From Tubulanus polymorphus (Eukaryota > Nemertea > Palaeonemertea > Tubulaniformes > Tubulanidae): 64,000 nucleotides of DNA. The notes beneath the pieces were generated by a model. That model was not told the DNA's origin. It was given only the letters and a program-made list of their open reading frames with translations, and made no database searches. Shown in pieces: positions 52,752-63,890 of this stretch. Positions within the stretch are counted from its first letter, which is position 1; every line of letters begins with the position of its first letter. Made by a program: the position numbers and the translations under genes. Location of the stretch: NCBI RefSeq assembly GCF_964204645.1, contig NC_134027.1, forward strand, positions 9,784,485-9,848,484, written 5' to 3'.

Positions 52752-53481
52752 ACAAATTCTTTTTAGAGACTTTAGATCTAGACAGGACAGTAACAAGACA
52801 TATCAGTTATAGCACAAACAAAATTGCGAATGACATTTTTACCAATTGAACGAAACACCACTAAAATTCCTAGTCAAGGAGAATAATCTAATGCTATTCG
52901 ATTTTTACATGGGATTTTGTTAATTAGGGTTTTCTGACTTTCGTCGAAAACCCTCTTAAAATTCTGTTGATTATTATTATTATATATTTTCCGCCGATTC
53001 GTCAAATAAAATTCATCTTCATTCAGATTCGGCAACTGACAGCTTCGAAACGAAATGTATAAATTGATACTGTAATAACGGTCTCTCTGAACCAACAGAT
53101 TGTCTGAATGTACTTTCCATCCTATTTGAGACTTAAAATTACTTATTAGGTTACTGTAAATAAATAATTGAATTGAATTGTTAGACAACAAACACCGGCG
53201 AAATAACAGTTTGTGACGTCATTTAGTAAGTAAATAAAGGAGGGCTCCGGGAATTTCCAAATCACGGGGACTATACTGGGGTTAGACCATTCAACCAAAA
53301 AGAGGATTGCTCCGATAATATCCAAATCATCTTATTTTATTTTTTCCATCGAATACCCGGTAATTAATTTTTCCTTTCGATCACAGGCATCCAGAAAACC
53401 CGTTATCGCTGCTTTTCGTTTATGTTTTTGTGAGTGCTGTTATAATAACACATCAAATGCAACTTCTTCTGCGGCATGTTT

Positions 53482-55074
53482 TCATCTGATATAGATTGCC
53501 ATCTGCTCGGCCTTGTGCAAACCCGCGATCGCTGAAATCGACGTTTTGAAAGGTTAAATCTACTTACAAATATATTAAACGTGAGAGGTTTTCGATTGGC
53601 ATTGAATGAACTGAATTAAGGTTAGTGGTGAAAAATGCTTACATGCTATTTTGGAATTTGGTGCGTAATAAAAATTTGGCCTTCCTTTAGCTACGTCGTA
53701 TGCGCAAACGGGCTTTGTGCCCTTATGGACGTCGGCAACTACCATCCACAAACGATCATTTGGACACCCTCCGTAATTACGATTAATGAAAAATCGTCTA
53801 TTCATATTAGGCACAATAACGCTGAAATGTATCAAGATTTAGACGGGTGTTTTATATGACTACAAAGTCCAGACGAAAGCAATCCTATATGGAATAGGTA
53901 AAATATTGACATGAAGATATATAGAAACACATACTTACTGTCCTTCAATTGAAAAATAGTTGGATACTGATTTTTTTGATAAATCGTTCCAGCCACTGCC
54001 TAACAATCGACCCTTGTTGAACCAATTGGTCTTTGAAGAACCCGCACCATTAAATCTTACGTAGGCAACGGTTTTTCCAGCCTTGTAGTACTCTACTTGT
54101 ACCTGGATAGACGTACACTTCATTTGAACTACGTAATCAACAATCAACCAATCACAAATCAACAGAAACGGGCATTGCAACTTGGAACTACTTCCACCAT
54201 AGATGATTAAGATACCTACCTCTTTAACATTCAAATTACCCCATTTATCTACGTCTGGACTCTTCCAAACACAGTTACATTTTATTGTCGGGTCGGTGCC
54301 ACTGGGCGGGCATGGCTTGGAACTGGAAGGTTTCATCCACGTATCATAAACGCCTTTATTAGTGCCTTCACTGGCAACGAACACCAATCTCCAAGGCTCT
54401 TCACCGTAGGTAAACTTGCCAATTTTGGCAAGAGGTTTTACTTCAAACATTAAAATGTATATTTAGCTCTGAATACACAGTTCATTAAAGAAACCCGTTT
54501 ACAATACTAATTTTTTATTCTTACTTACCGCATGATGCTCCTGACACTAAAATTACAAACGAAACGTCAAAAACAAACGTTACTTTCAATGTCGAAAGAT
54601 AGGAACGACAATGCAACATGACGCAAATATATAAATCGTATAAAAGTAGAAAGTCTAAATCTATTTAGATAAACATGCCAGCTTTTGCAATAAAACCAAA
54701 TTTATTGTGATAGATCAGCAGCAACTAGTCTAGCCCCAATATTGATGACGTAGTGCACATCAACTCGCATGATACCCTAATTGCCATAAAAATGAATTAT
54801 CAAAAAGACATGAAAATTAATTAAAAAGAAAATTAGTCTCGAGATCTATTCGATTGCAAAATAAATGACAATATTCATAATTGGAAACGCCAATATTGAT
54901 GACGTAGTGCACATTGACTCACACACTACCACTTAAATATCAATAATATTAAAGATTTCTGTAACGGTTTTAATGGCGTGAACCAACCCAACCTCAGTGT
55001 AAGAAATATTTCTGTTGATACTCACCATCAAAACCGACTACCACCAATGCGAAGGTCACAATCACGAAAAACAT
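53482..55074 (-). CDS. Secreted cysteine-containing protein of an unnamed invertebrate family
   Basis: Best model, six exons: 55074-55026, 54546-54529, 54440-54220, 54102-53939, 53821-53643, 53531-53482 (stop included); 681 nt, 226 residues. Exon 1 gives a clear signal peptide (MFFVIVTFALVVVGFD). The mature part has PWRLVFVASEG-x-x-KGVYDTWM near its start, then a Cys-rich loop, NWFNKGRLLGSGWNDL, MNRRFFINRNYGGCPNDRLW and an ending KAEQMAIYIR. I recall this layout (W-LVF-A, VYDxW, FFIN-x-YGGC, A-x-x-AI-V at the end) from uncharacterised extracellular proteins of molluscs and relatives, but know no assigned function. Phases close perfectly. An alternative first exon from ATG 54619 is possible. 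Exon 3 starts after an AG with a poor pyrimidine tract. Confidence 0.75.
54529..54546 (-). other. 18-nt microexon of the secreted-protein gene
   Basis: Bounded by ...TTTTAG and GTAAGT, phase 1 on both sides, encoding V-S-G-A-S-C. It joins the signal-peptide exon (55026-55074, also ending in phase 1) to the exon at 54220-54440. The residues fall at the probable signal-peptidase site. The alternative is that the same 18 bases are the 3' end of a 91-nt first exon starting at ATG 54619. Confidence 0.6.
54715..54930. repeat. Dispersed repeat with paired ATTGATGACGTAG motifs (copy 2)
   Basis: Two near-identical direct phrases, CCAATATTGATGACGTAG plus TGCACAT, at about 54737-54761 and 54890-54915, flank an AT-rich core. 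The same arrangement occurs at 32570-32760. In this gene model it sits in intron 1 of the secreted-protein gene. Confidence 0.6.
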
Positions 55075-55504
55075 GATATATCCTGGAATGACGTAGATAT
55101 TTTGATAATAGAATTTACTGAAATTAAAAGACTACTTCTCCTTTTGCATGTTGTTGTTTTAAAAACATTACAGAATATTCAGTTTTATGAAAATTTACGA
55201 ATTATTCCAATAGATGTTCATCTAACTATGTTTTATCTGCCCCGACATTCTAAAAAAATTCAAACTTGCAAAAATCGGTCAATATGAAATTATCGAAAAC
55301 AAGTTTTCAGATTTCGCTCAGAATTTGGCGGTCGATAAAAGATCACATGTCTTACTTTAGTATATTCCTTTACAAAACAGAACTAACTGGCAGGCGATTA
55401 TATAACCCTTCCCGACAAATGTAACAGGTGGATACTGCATTATATTTTGTAATAAATCCGACATTTGAAATAGTTTCAGTTCAATTAAAACAGCCAAGTT
55501 ATTC

Positions 55505-56272
55505 ACATGAATCATCATAAACGTCATTTAGATTCATAAAACCATAAAACTGGAATAGAATATTCTGATATGGCTAAGAGTACATTAAAAAAGATAACAC
55601 CTATTTGAAATTTGGAAAAATAACAGTTCAATTAAAAAATTATCGTCTGAAAATTTTATTTTGATACACTTCTTAACTTGAATGAAATCATTCCAACAAT
55701 TTCCCTGTATAAATCTTTTTTGAATTTTATAGAGTGGTGAGTCGTGTATCCCTCTCTTAGCTTCATCGAAATCATATAGCGACGTTGCAAGTTGAGCATC
55801 AAATTGATTGATATATCATGTTGGCAAAAGAACATTCAACTTCGCACAAATCTTTGCACCCACCAAAAAGAGCTTTACTGAAAAGTTACAGTTTCTTTTT
55901 GTATATTTTTCATATGCTATTCAGACCCCATCATCAAAAGCGGTCCTGCAAAATAATTTTATTTCAGGCACACATAGGTATACTACCTATTTACGGATTT
56001 TGACAGGGCAGTCAGGTGACATAAAAAGTACCGCTCTTGACGTGGCAATTCAAGCAAATTATGCAATTATTTCTAAACAAAACCAGACCAGAGTTCATAT
56101 CATACCATATCACGTTAACGAATATCGGAGAAAGCATTTCTATGGCTATAAGGGTCACCAGAGTTACCATTGGTTATAATCATATAAATACTGCAATTGG
56201 CACAATTTTGATGCCATATGAAGTACGGAGAAGGGGCACTTGTTTACAAAACTGAGCTGATCAACAGACAGA
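55505..56272 (+). promoter_or_regulatory. Upstream region of FABP copy A, shared with copy B
   Basis: TATAAA at 56183-56188 lies 85 bases before the start codon, and an inverted CCAAT box (ATTGG, 56169-56173) sits just upstream. The same pair, in the same spacing, precedes copy B (ATTGG 59867-59871, TATAAA 59882-59887). Further upstream, phrases such as ACACCTATTTG-AATTTGG and ACAGTTCAA also match 59240-59480, so the duplicated unit includes the promoter. Confidence 0.65.
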
Positions 56273-58503
56273 ATGGATAGGTTTCTTGGGACTTGGATTG
56301 CACATGGCGAAAACAAGGCCGATGAATCAGAATTTGCTAAATTTTTCGAATTGGCAGGTACACCAAAAATGAAGACGAACGTACACGTCGTGCATTAGTT
56401 CACATGTAGAAATTTCAGAATATCTAGGCCATGTTGAGTGATTCGACGTACTCGTTGCCAGTGTAAATTACTTTTTACCTCCATAGGTGTGGATAAAGAA
56501 TGGCAGAAAAAGATGAAAGATAATAGAGGCATGAAAATGATAATCGGCCGAAATGGTGACGAATGGACTCATACATTGAAGACAATGGACGATGCCACTT
56601 TACGCGTTAACACTGTGGTTTTAGACAAGGAATGCGACATCAAGACAATGGATGGTCGCGATGCTAAGGTACGATGAAAACTAACGCCTTTTGGCCACGT
56701 CCACATTTAATAAACAAGAAAATTAATTTTAGAAAATTATTTGACGCCTGGGAAAAAAATGTAGAATTTCTGAGCTAAGCTAATGTGGAATTGCAAATTT
56801 GAAATCGAAGTTTTAAGAAATTTGGGGAATGAAGAGATTTGGCGATTGGGTAGATGATACAGGTCTTCGACTCTAGTAGTGGTTTAAGTTTTTTTATTGA
56901 AAATTCTCAATAATTGATCGCGAACTTGCGACCAACTTCATTTACTTATGCCTCTAAGCTGGTCTGCAACTTCATTGCCTCCATGGATGAAGAAAGAGCT
57001 CTTCTGATGTCTGCTTCATCATGACTTCGAGCATATCGTGTGGCCTAGCCAGCCGGCCCGGTCCCCGGGCCCGGGCCACGGGTTTGGCTGTCACTCGATA
57101 TCCTAGAGTCTTGAGTCTGGGTGGGTTGAAGTAGACATTGTCATTTAAAATAACATGCTTATGTTGTTCTGTATGAATTACCCGTGTGTCATGTATGTTG
57201 TATTAATTTATTTTAAAATTTGTATTTATTGAATTTGGGAATTTTATCCCGGAATATCAATGTAATAAGGATCAATAAAGAATTGAATTGAATTGTCACC
57301 TTATACACATGCCATCAGAGGACATGGAGCCGTATATGACAGCTATGCTATTATAAATTGCTAATCTCACGAAACTTGCATACTCCTAATATCAAACATA
57401 TTTTCTAAAACGTTTGAATATTGAAATTATATGTTTACACATTTTCATATTGACCGCTTGTAGCCGCTGATGAAATTCACGCCGGCCCTACACACATCGT
57501 AGATAGCTTCGTCATTCCACCGGCATGCCCACGTCAGGGTCTGACTTTTATATCAGACTTCCGCATCGTGTATACATCCGCCATTTAACCGAATAATCCG
57601 ATTTACTTATCATTTCTATTTATGCCTGCCGCTTCTGATATAATCATACATCCTTTACTATTACAATACGTCTTCTAATGATATTCAATGCAATATAACA
57701 TTTCAACGTTCAAATATAGGTCATTATATAATCACAGGAAGCCATTCTACATCTACGTCAATAATATTTTGCCATATAGCTTGTTTGTGTACACATAAAC
57801 CTGTGACGTTTTGCACATCGATTTACGGCTGTCGTTTGTAAAATGACGCTGAATGGTTAACATTGTTTAGGTTTCATAATGGTAACGTTTTATAAGGCGT
57901 CAAAAAAACATAATGCCACTGATAGTATGCAACTCAAAGCAGCAGCAGTAAGAGCAGCACCGTGCAACTAAAAAGTCCAAAGCCATGCGCTCGAATAAAT
58001 TGTCTTCTTTCCTTCTTCATTCCGAACTATCGTGTTATTTGTTATTAATCCAATGAAATATTACGAATTTTGGCAGATTACCTTCACATTCAAGGACGGG
58101 AAGTTTCAGGGTAGTACGAAATTAGACGGTATTGACGACACGTTTGTTTCGATTTATGAACTCGAAGGCGACAACAAACTAACTTGCGTGAGTAACAGGC
58201 GATACTCAGAATATTCGGAAGGATGGAATTCAAAAAGCTCATCATCGATTTAATATTGCAATCATAAGGGAGATATTTCTTAATTTGGAATATTTCTGAC
58301 AACTCAATTTGAATTGTGTCACCCAGTCACATACAAACATAAGCTTTTCTTGATATCCACAGGGAATTGAAATGATATGGTCTATGTTGTCATTGTATTG
58401 CAAAATCTATACAGTAACTTTGGTACATTCTATATCATTTCAGACATTTTGCTTGCCTACGAAAAATTTTGATGGCCCCACGATGAATTTCACGGAGGCG
58501 TAA
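56273..58503 (+). CDS. Fatty-acid-binding-protein-like (calycin fold), copy A
   Basis: Four exons: 56273-56357, 56487-56668, 58077-58187, 58444-58503; 438 nt, 145 residues. The intron positions and phases (1, 0, 0) are those of the animal FABP/CRABP family, cytosolic beta-barrel carriers of fatty acids and retinoids. Family marks: N-terminal FLGTW, GMKMIIGRNGDEWTHTLKTM, then DKECDIKTMDGRDAKITF (strands C-G) and GKFQGSTKLDGIDDTF. Unusual: where typical FABPs end in R-x-Y, this protein ends NFDGPTMNFTEA, and the Arg expected in the IYELEGD strand is absent, so a classical carboxylate clamp is missing. About 13 residues longer than usual. Strongly similar to copy B. Intron 2 carries a retroelement tail that copy B lacks. 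Confidence 0.85.
57000..57297 (+). mobile_element. Retroelement 3' fragment inside FABP-A intron 2
   Basis: Absent from the equivalent intron of copy B (565 versus 1408 nt). It has a very GC-rich stretch (about 57050-57082, CCGGGCCCGGG palindrome). An AT-rich 3' region follows, ending GGATCAATAAAG plus a tandem AATTG tail (57281-57297). The AATTG tail recurs near 36266, 51940 and 53165. The left border is approximate. Confidence 0.5.
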
Positions 58504-58705
58504 TCTTTGAGCCTGCCTTGAACCGGTGTAACCATTTGAATGCGCTTCAAACTCGATTACAACCAGCAACACTCAGCCCACCGTCATCACTTTTGGTTGA
58601 GGTTATCAGAAAATAATGATTGAAAGACAAACTATATTAAAAGTGAAAATAATCAACGTTAGCATTGAAAAATTACCAATACACATTACATTGACCCAAA
58701 ATGTC

Positions 58706-59021
58706 CAAGGTTGGATTTAGGGGGTGGACCAGGTGGACTGGTACACCCCTCCAAAATTCGAATGCGAAGTCTGGAATGGGATGCGAAGTCTGGAAATTTT
58801 TTGGTTGCAAAGAAATATTAAAAAAGACAACAAATTATTCCAAATTTGCTCCCATTAATGGCTAGCCCATTTTTACATCAGTATTATGTGGTAGAACCAC
58901 CAAAACGTTCACCAATGCTTTGCTGGCAGCCCTCGCATTGTAAAATCTGCCCTTTTCAAATTTAGTGCCCTTTTCAAATATGCGGGTACACCCACTTCAA
59001 ATAATCCTAGATCCAGCCTTG
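58706..59021. mobile_element. GGATCTAG-ended MITE (copy D), probable 5-bp TSD
   Basis: Left end CAAGGTTGGATTTAGGGGG pairs with right end CTAGATCCAGCCTTG. The flanks are ATGTC and GTGTC (4 of 5 identical). 316 bp, non-coding. It sits between the two FABP copies and is not part of the duplicated unit. DNA on either side (58504-58705, 59022-59239) shows nothing else. Confidence 0.65.
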
Positions 59022-59239
59022 GTGTCCGATCTCTTGGGATTCCGTGCCTGCCGTTAAGTTATCTCACAAATGAAAGATTTCATATGAGAGCAAGAGTCGT
59101 CGTCCCAAAGATGATTAGCATTGCTCCACATGGTACAGCAACATTGATTTGTACTACAGGGCTGACCCGATCGGAACGAATCGTAACCCATCAGTGACAA
59201 GTCCGAGATCCACACCCAACCTTGCGGTGGAATAAATCA

Positions 59240-59978
59240 TCATTAATATCGTTTTGATTCGTAAAACCACGGAATAGAAAATTTATTTCTGATATAAAAA
59301 GTAGATTAGATTAGATATTCTTTATTTCTGAATGAATTGAAATAACATACAAACATAGAAGCATTGTACATAAAAAACCAGTTACGATATAATATATTAC
59401 ATTTTTCATAAGAGAAACACCTATTTGCAATTTGGGAAAAAACAGTTCAAATAAAGCACGTCTGGAAATTTTATTTGAATTCAGTTTTTAACCTAAATGC
59501 ATAAATCAACCGCATAAAATATCACAATAGATCGGAATGGTATTATCAACTTTTTATCAATAGTGAAATAAATACAGTGTCAGTAAAATGACCAATACTC
59601 GACGAATTGGAGAAGACTAGTAGCTTCACTGAAATCTGAATTTATTCCCAACACTCGTGTGTAAAATCATACAAGTTTTTTGTACTTTTTCTATTACAGA
59701 AATACGTCCATATATTCTCATTTAACGAATTTTGGCTAAATGAGAATATAGGTTACTAATGGTTCAGAAAATTATTTCTACACACATTAACACAAAAAAC
59801 AGAGGTCATCATATCATATCAATTAACGACTATCGCAGAAGGCATTTTATTGTCACCAGACTTACCATTGGTTATTTATCATATAAACACTACAATTGAC
59901 ACACATTTTGGTGCCATATATACGGAGAAAGGATAAACAATTGACTGTTTATGAAACTGAGCTGATCCGATAGACACG
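59240..59978 (+). promoter_or_regulatory. Upstream region of FABP copy B
   Basis: TATAAA (59882-59887) and inverted CCAAT (59867-59871) match copy A in order and spacing. Between the matching distal blocks, copy B has an extra stretch (about 59300-59410). It begins with three ATTAG-type units and resembles a SINE insertion that occurred after the duplication. Confidence 0.6.
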
Positions 59979-61468
59979 ATGGACGGGATTCTTGGGACTT
60001 GGATAGCAGATGGCGAAAACAACACCGATGAATCGGAATTTGCTAAATTTTTGGAAATGGCAGGTAAACCAGAAATGTGGACGAAAGTACCTTTCAGTAC
60101 GCCTGATGATTGCTAAAAGTTTTTAGCTGAAACGTCGCCCAATTATTTATACTTTTCAAGAACTTTGAATTTTTGACAATCATTGCGGGGATTACACTCG
60201 CGTTTGTTCCTTGCAATAGTTAACATGTCAGATTATCTTACAAACCATGTTGGATAATTATACGAAAGGCGTTGCCAGTGCAAATTACTTATTGCCTAGG
60301 TGTGGATGAAGAATGGCAGAAAAAGATGAAAGATCATAATAAAGGAATGAAAATGATATTTGGACGAAATGGCGACGAATGGACGCATACAATGAAGACA
60401 ATGGACGATGCAATTATTCGCGAAAATACTTTAGTTTTAGACAAAGAATGCGATATTAAGACAGTGGATGGTCGCGATGCTAAGGTACGATAAAAAAACT
60501 GACCAACGCCTTCCTTGGCCACGTCCACATTCAAAAAGAAATCCTGACGTCACTCATATATTCAGGAATTTGCTTAATGACAACAAGTTGCGTGATTCAA
60601 TTTGGAAATATATTTCCGAAAATTTCGAAATTTTAACCAGTGATACTAATATTTGATCAAGTTTATAGCAGATTTTCGGTGTATCGCGGTGTATACATGT
60701 ACTGTTGATTGTCCAGTTGATGCTATCTCGATGTTAATATCATGGTGATGTAAATTCTTATATGTATGGTTTATTTGTCACTTTTGCCACTTAAGTGTGT
60801 CACTTAGAATTTCACTGTGTACATCTCGACCCGGGAAGGGTGTAACGGTATGATAATTAAAAGTTTGTTGAATTGGAACTAGATTTATTTATATAACTCA
60901 AAGCAGCGGCAGCAGTAACAGCAGAATCATCGAGCAACCCAAACAATCTAGAATTCCCTAAGACATTGTTTTATTATTTTCTTCTTCATAACGGAGTATC
61001 GTTTTATTTGTTATTAATTAATCCAATGAAATTTTACGAATTTTGGTAGATTACCATCAAGTACAAAGACGGCAAGTTCCACTGCAGTACTAAAATAAAG
61101 GGTATCGACGACACGTTCATTTCGATTTATGAACTCAAAGGCGATAACAAACTTGCTTGCGTAAGTAACAGGCGTTGATGCGAATATTTAGAAGGATGGA
61201 ATTCAAATAGGTTATCATCGATGTAATATTGCAATCAGAGGGGAGATATCTCTAATTCTTGACGATTTCTGACAACTGCATCTGAATTGTATCACCTGGA
61301 ATGCGATCGTTAAAAACAAGCATGTTTTTTTCTTGATATCCGCCGGTAAATTGACATGATATCATGTTGCCATTTGTTATAAAATCTATACATTTCATAT
61401 CATTTCAGATTATTTCCGTGCCTTCGAAAGATTTTGATGGCCCTACGATGAATTTCACGAAGGCGTAA
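59979..61468 (+). CDS. Fatty-acid-binding-protein-like (calycin fold), copy B
   Basis: Four exons: 59979-60063, 60300-60484, 61050-61160, 61409-61468; 441 nt, 146 residues. It has the same exon phases as copy A and one extra codon in exon 2 (DHNKGMKM against DNRGMKM). Sequence marks: ILGTWIADGENN, MIFGRNGDEWTHTMKTM, DKECDIKTVDGRDAK, DGKFHCSTKIKGIDDTF and the ending FDGPTMNFTKA. Intact splice sites and frame argue that both copies are working genes. Substitutions are scattered and many are conservative. As in copy A, the usual R-x-Y near the C-terminus is lacking. The duplicated unit spans roughly 3 kb including promoter, so similar expression is expected. Confidence 0.85.
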
Positions 61469-61965
61469 TCTTTGAGCCTGCCATGGACTGGTTACCATAT
61501 ATAGCTGCGCTTCAAAATCGATGCCAACTATAGCCATGACTTTTGGTTGAAGTTATCAGAATATAATGATTAGACAATACGATATTGAAAGTGAATATGA
61601 CCAACGTATTCTCATTAAAAAGTAACCGTATTTTTCTCATTAACCTAGAGTATTTTATGTTGACTTTACTAAAACTGTGTAAAATATATCTATAGGGATA
61701 TCAAGAAAGTCTATTAGTTATGGTAAATTTATTGATGCATTGATTTTTTTTCAGACTTCATTCCAAATTAATCTTAAATCGGTATGGGATTTCAATTAGA
61801 GCCTACGTTTATTTGACATTGTATAGGTGATATTCTTCAATAGAATGCATAAGACGCCTGTTGTAGAAAGGTTTATCCAGTTCTGAAATTATCCCAATGA
61901 TCCATCCGGTCGTCCCTCCATCAATATTGGCATTCTGATCGGATCTTGATTGAAAATGTTGCATT
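61469..61965. other. FABP-B 3' flank, nothing else recognised
   Basis: The first 100-150 bases still resemble the copy A 3' flank (TCTTTGAGCCTGCC, GGTTGA-GTTATCAGAA), so they are probably UTR. The rest up to the inverted repeat is featureless. Confidence 0.45.
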
Positions 61966-62537
61966 CAATAAACCATTTTACAGTTGCTAGCCGCCATTTT
62001 GTTAGGGTACTTTTGTCCCGTATTGTTGGGTCATTTTTTTCTCTTTTTTAAAAACTATCCGTGATGTGTATTGTATCATATTTCATCTGTCCATGGATGG
62101 ATTTTGACAACTTCAGCAACATTCCAACCGCATAAATCTCTAGTTTTCAGTTATGTAAAAATCATTTCTCAAATTTACAACAATGCGACATGAGAGCGAT
62201 ATAAAAATCGGTGGTCAGATTTTGCCGTGCGCATAGAAATCCAGGGTACTGAACTTTGAAGTTCGTTATTTTCAGGAATAATTTTCTAAAAAATCCAAAC
62301 ATATCAAGCACTGTGCGCATAAACACCCCCTTTTAGGTGAACTTTGAAATTTTAAGATATCTTGCCTAGTTTTTTTCCTATGGCTCTTTAACTGCAGCGC
62401 GTGTATTGTCATTCCGAGATTTGGCGCTGTTTTCTTTGCGTGTATTTCAGTATATGGGTGTTATTCCTTCATTTTCACTACACTTGTCTCTACGGAAAAT
62501 GGTTTTAATTGTTGGTACGAGTATCAGGTTTAAATAT
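61966..62537. repeat. Left arm of 572-bp inverted repeat
   Basis: Begins CAATAAACCATTTTACAG and is matched in reverse complement by 63160-63731. The arms are of equal length and differ, as far as I saw by eye, at only about half a dozen bases. Read on the minus strand it contains ATGGCGGCTAGCAACTG (ATG at 61997); that frame stops three codons after KMV-Y, at the arm boundary. Confidence 0.9.
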
Positions 62538-63159
62538 CACGTCGTTTATGCAATATAATAGATCGAAGACATTAGAGATGTTGGGGTTTAAGGGATTTTT
62601 CTGACCAGTTTTAGCAGCGAGACTGAGCGGCATTTTGATCACGCATTCGAAGTTGCGCGCGGGAAGAGAATATATGGGCCTATATTGAGATGGAAGAAGA
62701 AAAAAAATATAACACTCAAAGTCGAGTATGATGACCATTTAAATCAGTAGTCTATCAATAAATTTACATAATCTACTGAAATTAGATGGATGGAGAAGTG
62801 GTCAAAAAGCAGGACAAATGGGGTGGGGCAAATATTCAGCTACTTTCTATGAATACTTTCTATTAAGTACACTCAAGATTGATTAGATTGGGAAGAAAAT
62901 ATAGGAAAACGTTTTCTTGTTTTGGTGGTGAAATATCAAGTATCAAGTTCGAATGTCAGACGCAGATGATAAAAAGTAAAAAGTGACATCTACCATCACA
63001 AAAAACGCAAGAAGTGTGTGGATTGCATTTACAACAAAAGAGTGATATTTTGGGTTTTCTTGGGTGCATGGACGTAAGCCTCTGCCTGCCGTAAAAGCGG
63101 CTACCATTACAGCCATTACGAACTAGCGCCGGAGAACGGAATACAGTATTAATGCCGTA
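62538..63159. other. 622-bp spacer between inverted-repeat arms
   Basis: Unique sequence with several short minus-strand frames starting at plausible ATGs: M-P-L-S-L-A-A-K-T-G... from about 62636, and M-A-V-M-V-A-A-F... from about 63116. Neither matches a family that I know. A transposase or terminal tandem structure was not found. The spacer could hold a fragment of the gene that the arms came from. Confidence 0.35.
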
Positions 63160-63731
63160 ATATTTAAACCTGATACTCGTACCAACAATTAAAACCATTT
63201 TCCGTAGAGACAAGTGTAGTGAAAATGAAGGAATAACACCCATATACTGAAATACACGCAAAGAAAACAGCGCCAAATCTCGGAATGACAATACACGCGC
63301 TGCAGTTAAAGAGCCATAGGAAAAAAACTAGGTAAGATATCTTAAAATTTCAAAGTTCACCTAAAAGGGGGTGTTTATGCGCACAGTGCTTGATATGTTT
63401 GGATTTTTTAGAAAATTATTTCTGAAAATAACGAACTTCAAAGTTCAGTACCCTGGATTTCTATGCGCACGGCAAAAACTGACCACCGATTTTTATATCG
63501 CTCTCATGTCGCATTGTTGTAAATTTGAGAAATGATTTTTACATAACTGAAAACTAGAGATTTATGCGGTTTGAATGTTGCTGAAGTTGTCAAAATCCAT
63601 CCATGGACAGATGAAATATGATACAATACACGTCACGGATAGTTTTTAAAAAAGAGAAAAAAATGACCCAACAATACGGGACAAAAGTACCCTAACAAAA
63701 TGGCGGCTAGCAACTGTAAAATGGTTTATTG
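63160..63731. repeat. Right arm of 572-bp inverted repeat
   Basis: Reverse complement of 61966-62537, with matching phrases along the whole length: for example GATACTCGTACCAAC, GTGTTTATGCGCACAG, CATCCATGGACAGATG and CAAAATGGCGGCTAGC. Ends ATGGTTTATTG at 63731. Its last 32 bases are the first codons of the candidate exon at 63700. Confidence 0.9.
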
Positions 63732-63890
63732 CGATCCTATTGCTTCGCGAGAACATTCTGCAATGGTGTTAATTGCTTCTGCCATTTCTCTTTTGAGACC
63801 AGGGCTAGACCCTGATGGCAATATGAGGAGACATTTTCACCGACAATTTTGCACCACGCGATCGATCAGTTCTCGCTTACTTAACCGTAT
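63700..63890 (+). CDS. Possible first coding exon of an unidentified gene
   Basis: An open frame from ATG 63700 runs 63 codons plus two bases to a good 5' splice site (CGTAT/GTAAGA at 63891). The start sits in CAAAATGGCGGC, a YY1-type initiation context like that of GPKOW. The translation (MAASNCKMVYCDPIAS..., later GLDPDGNMRRHFHRQFC) has no family that I recognise. A short read-through stop (ATG-TAA) follows if unspliced. The remainder would lie off the right edge. It could also be a chance frame in the repeat arm. Confidence 0.4.

Noticed and set aside
53935-54450. 171-codon single-exon reading of the secreted gene
   Set aside because: It reads through an intron (54103-54219) with clear GT and AG ends. 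Removing the intron gives a better, phase-consistent protein.
54529-54619. 91-nt first exon from ATG 54619 for the secreted gene
   Set aside because: It is in phase, but its N-terminus is a poor signal peptide compared with the exon at 55026-55074. Kept as an alternative only.
62956-63291. 111-codon minus-strand frame with a CxxC-like cluster across the inverted-repeat border
   Set aside because: Part lies in the repeat arm and part in the spacer. The cysteine pattern matches no zinc-finger class that I know.
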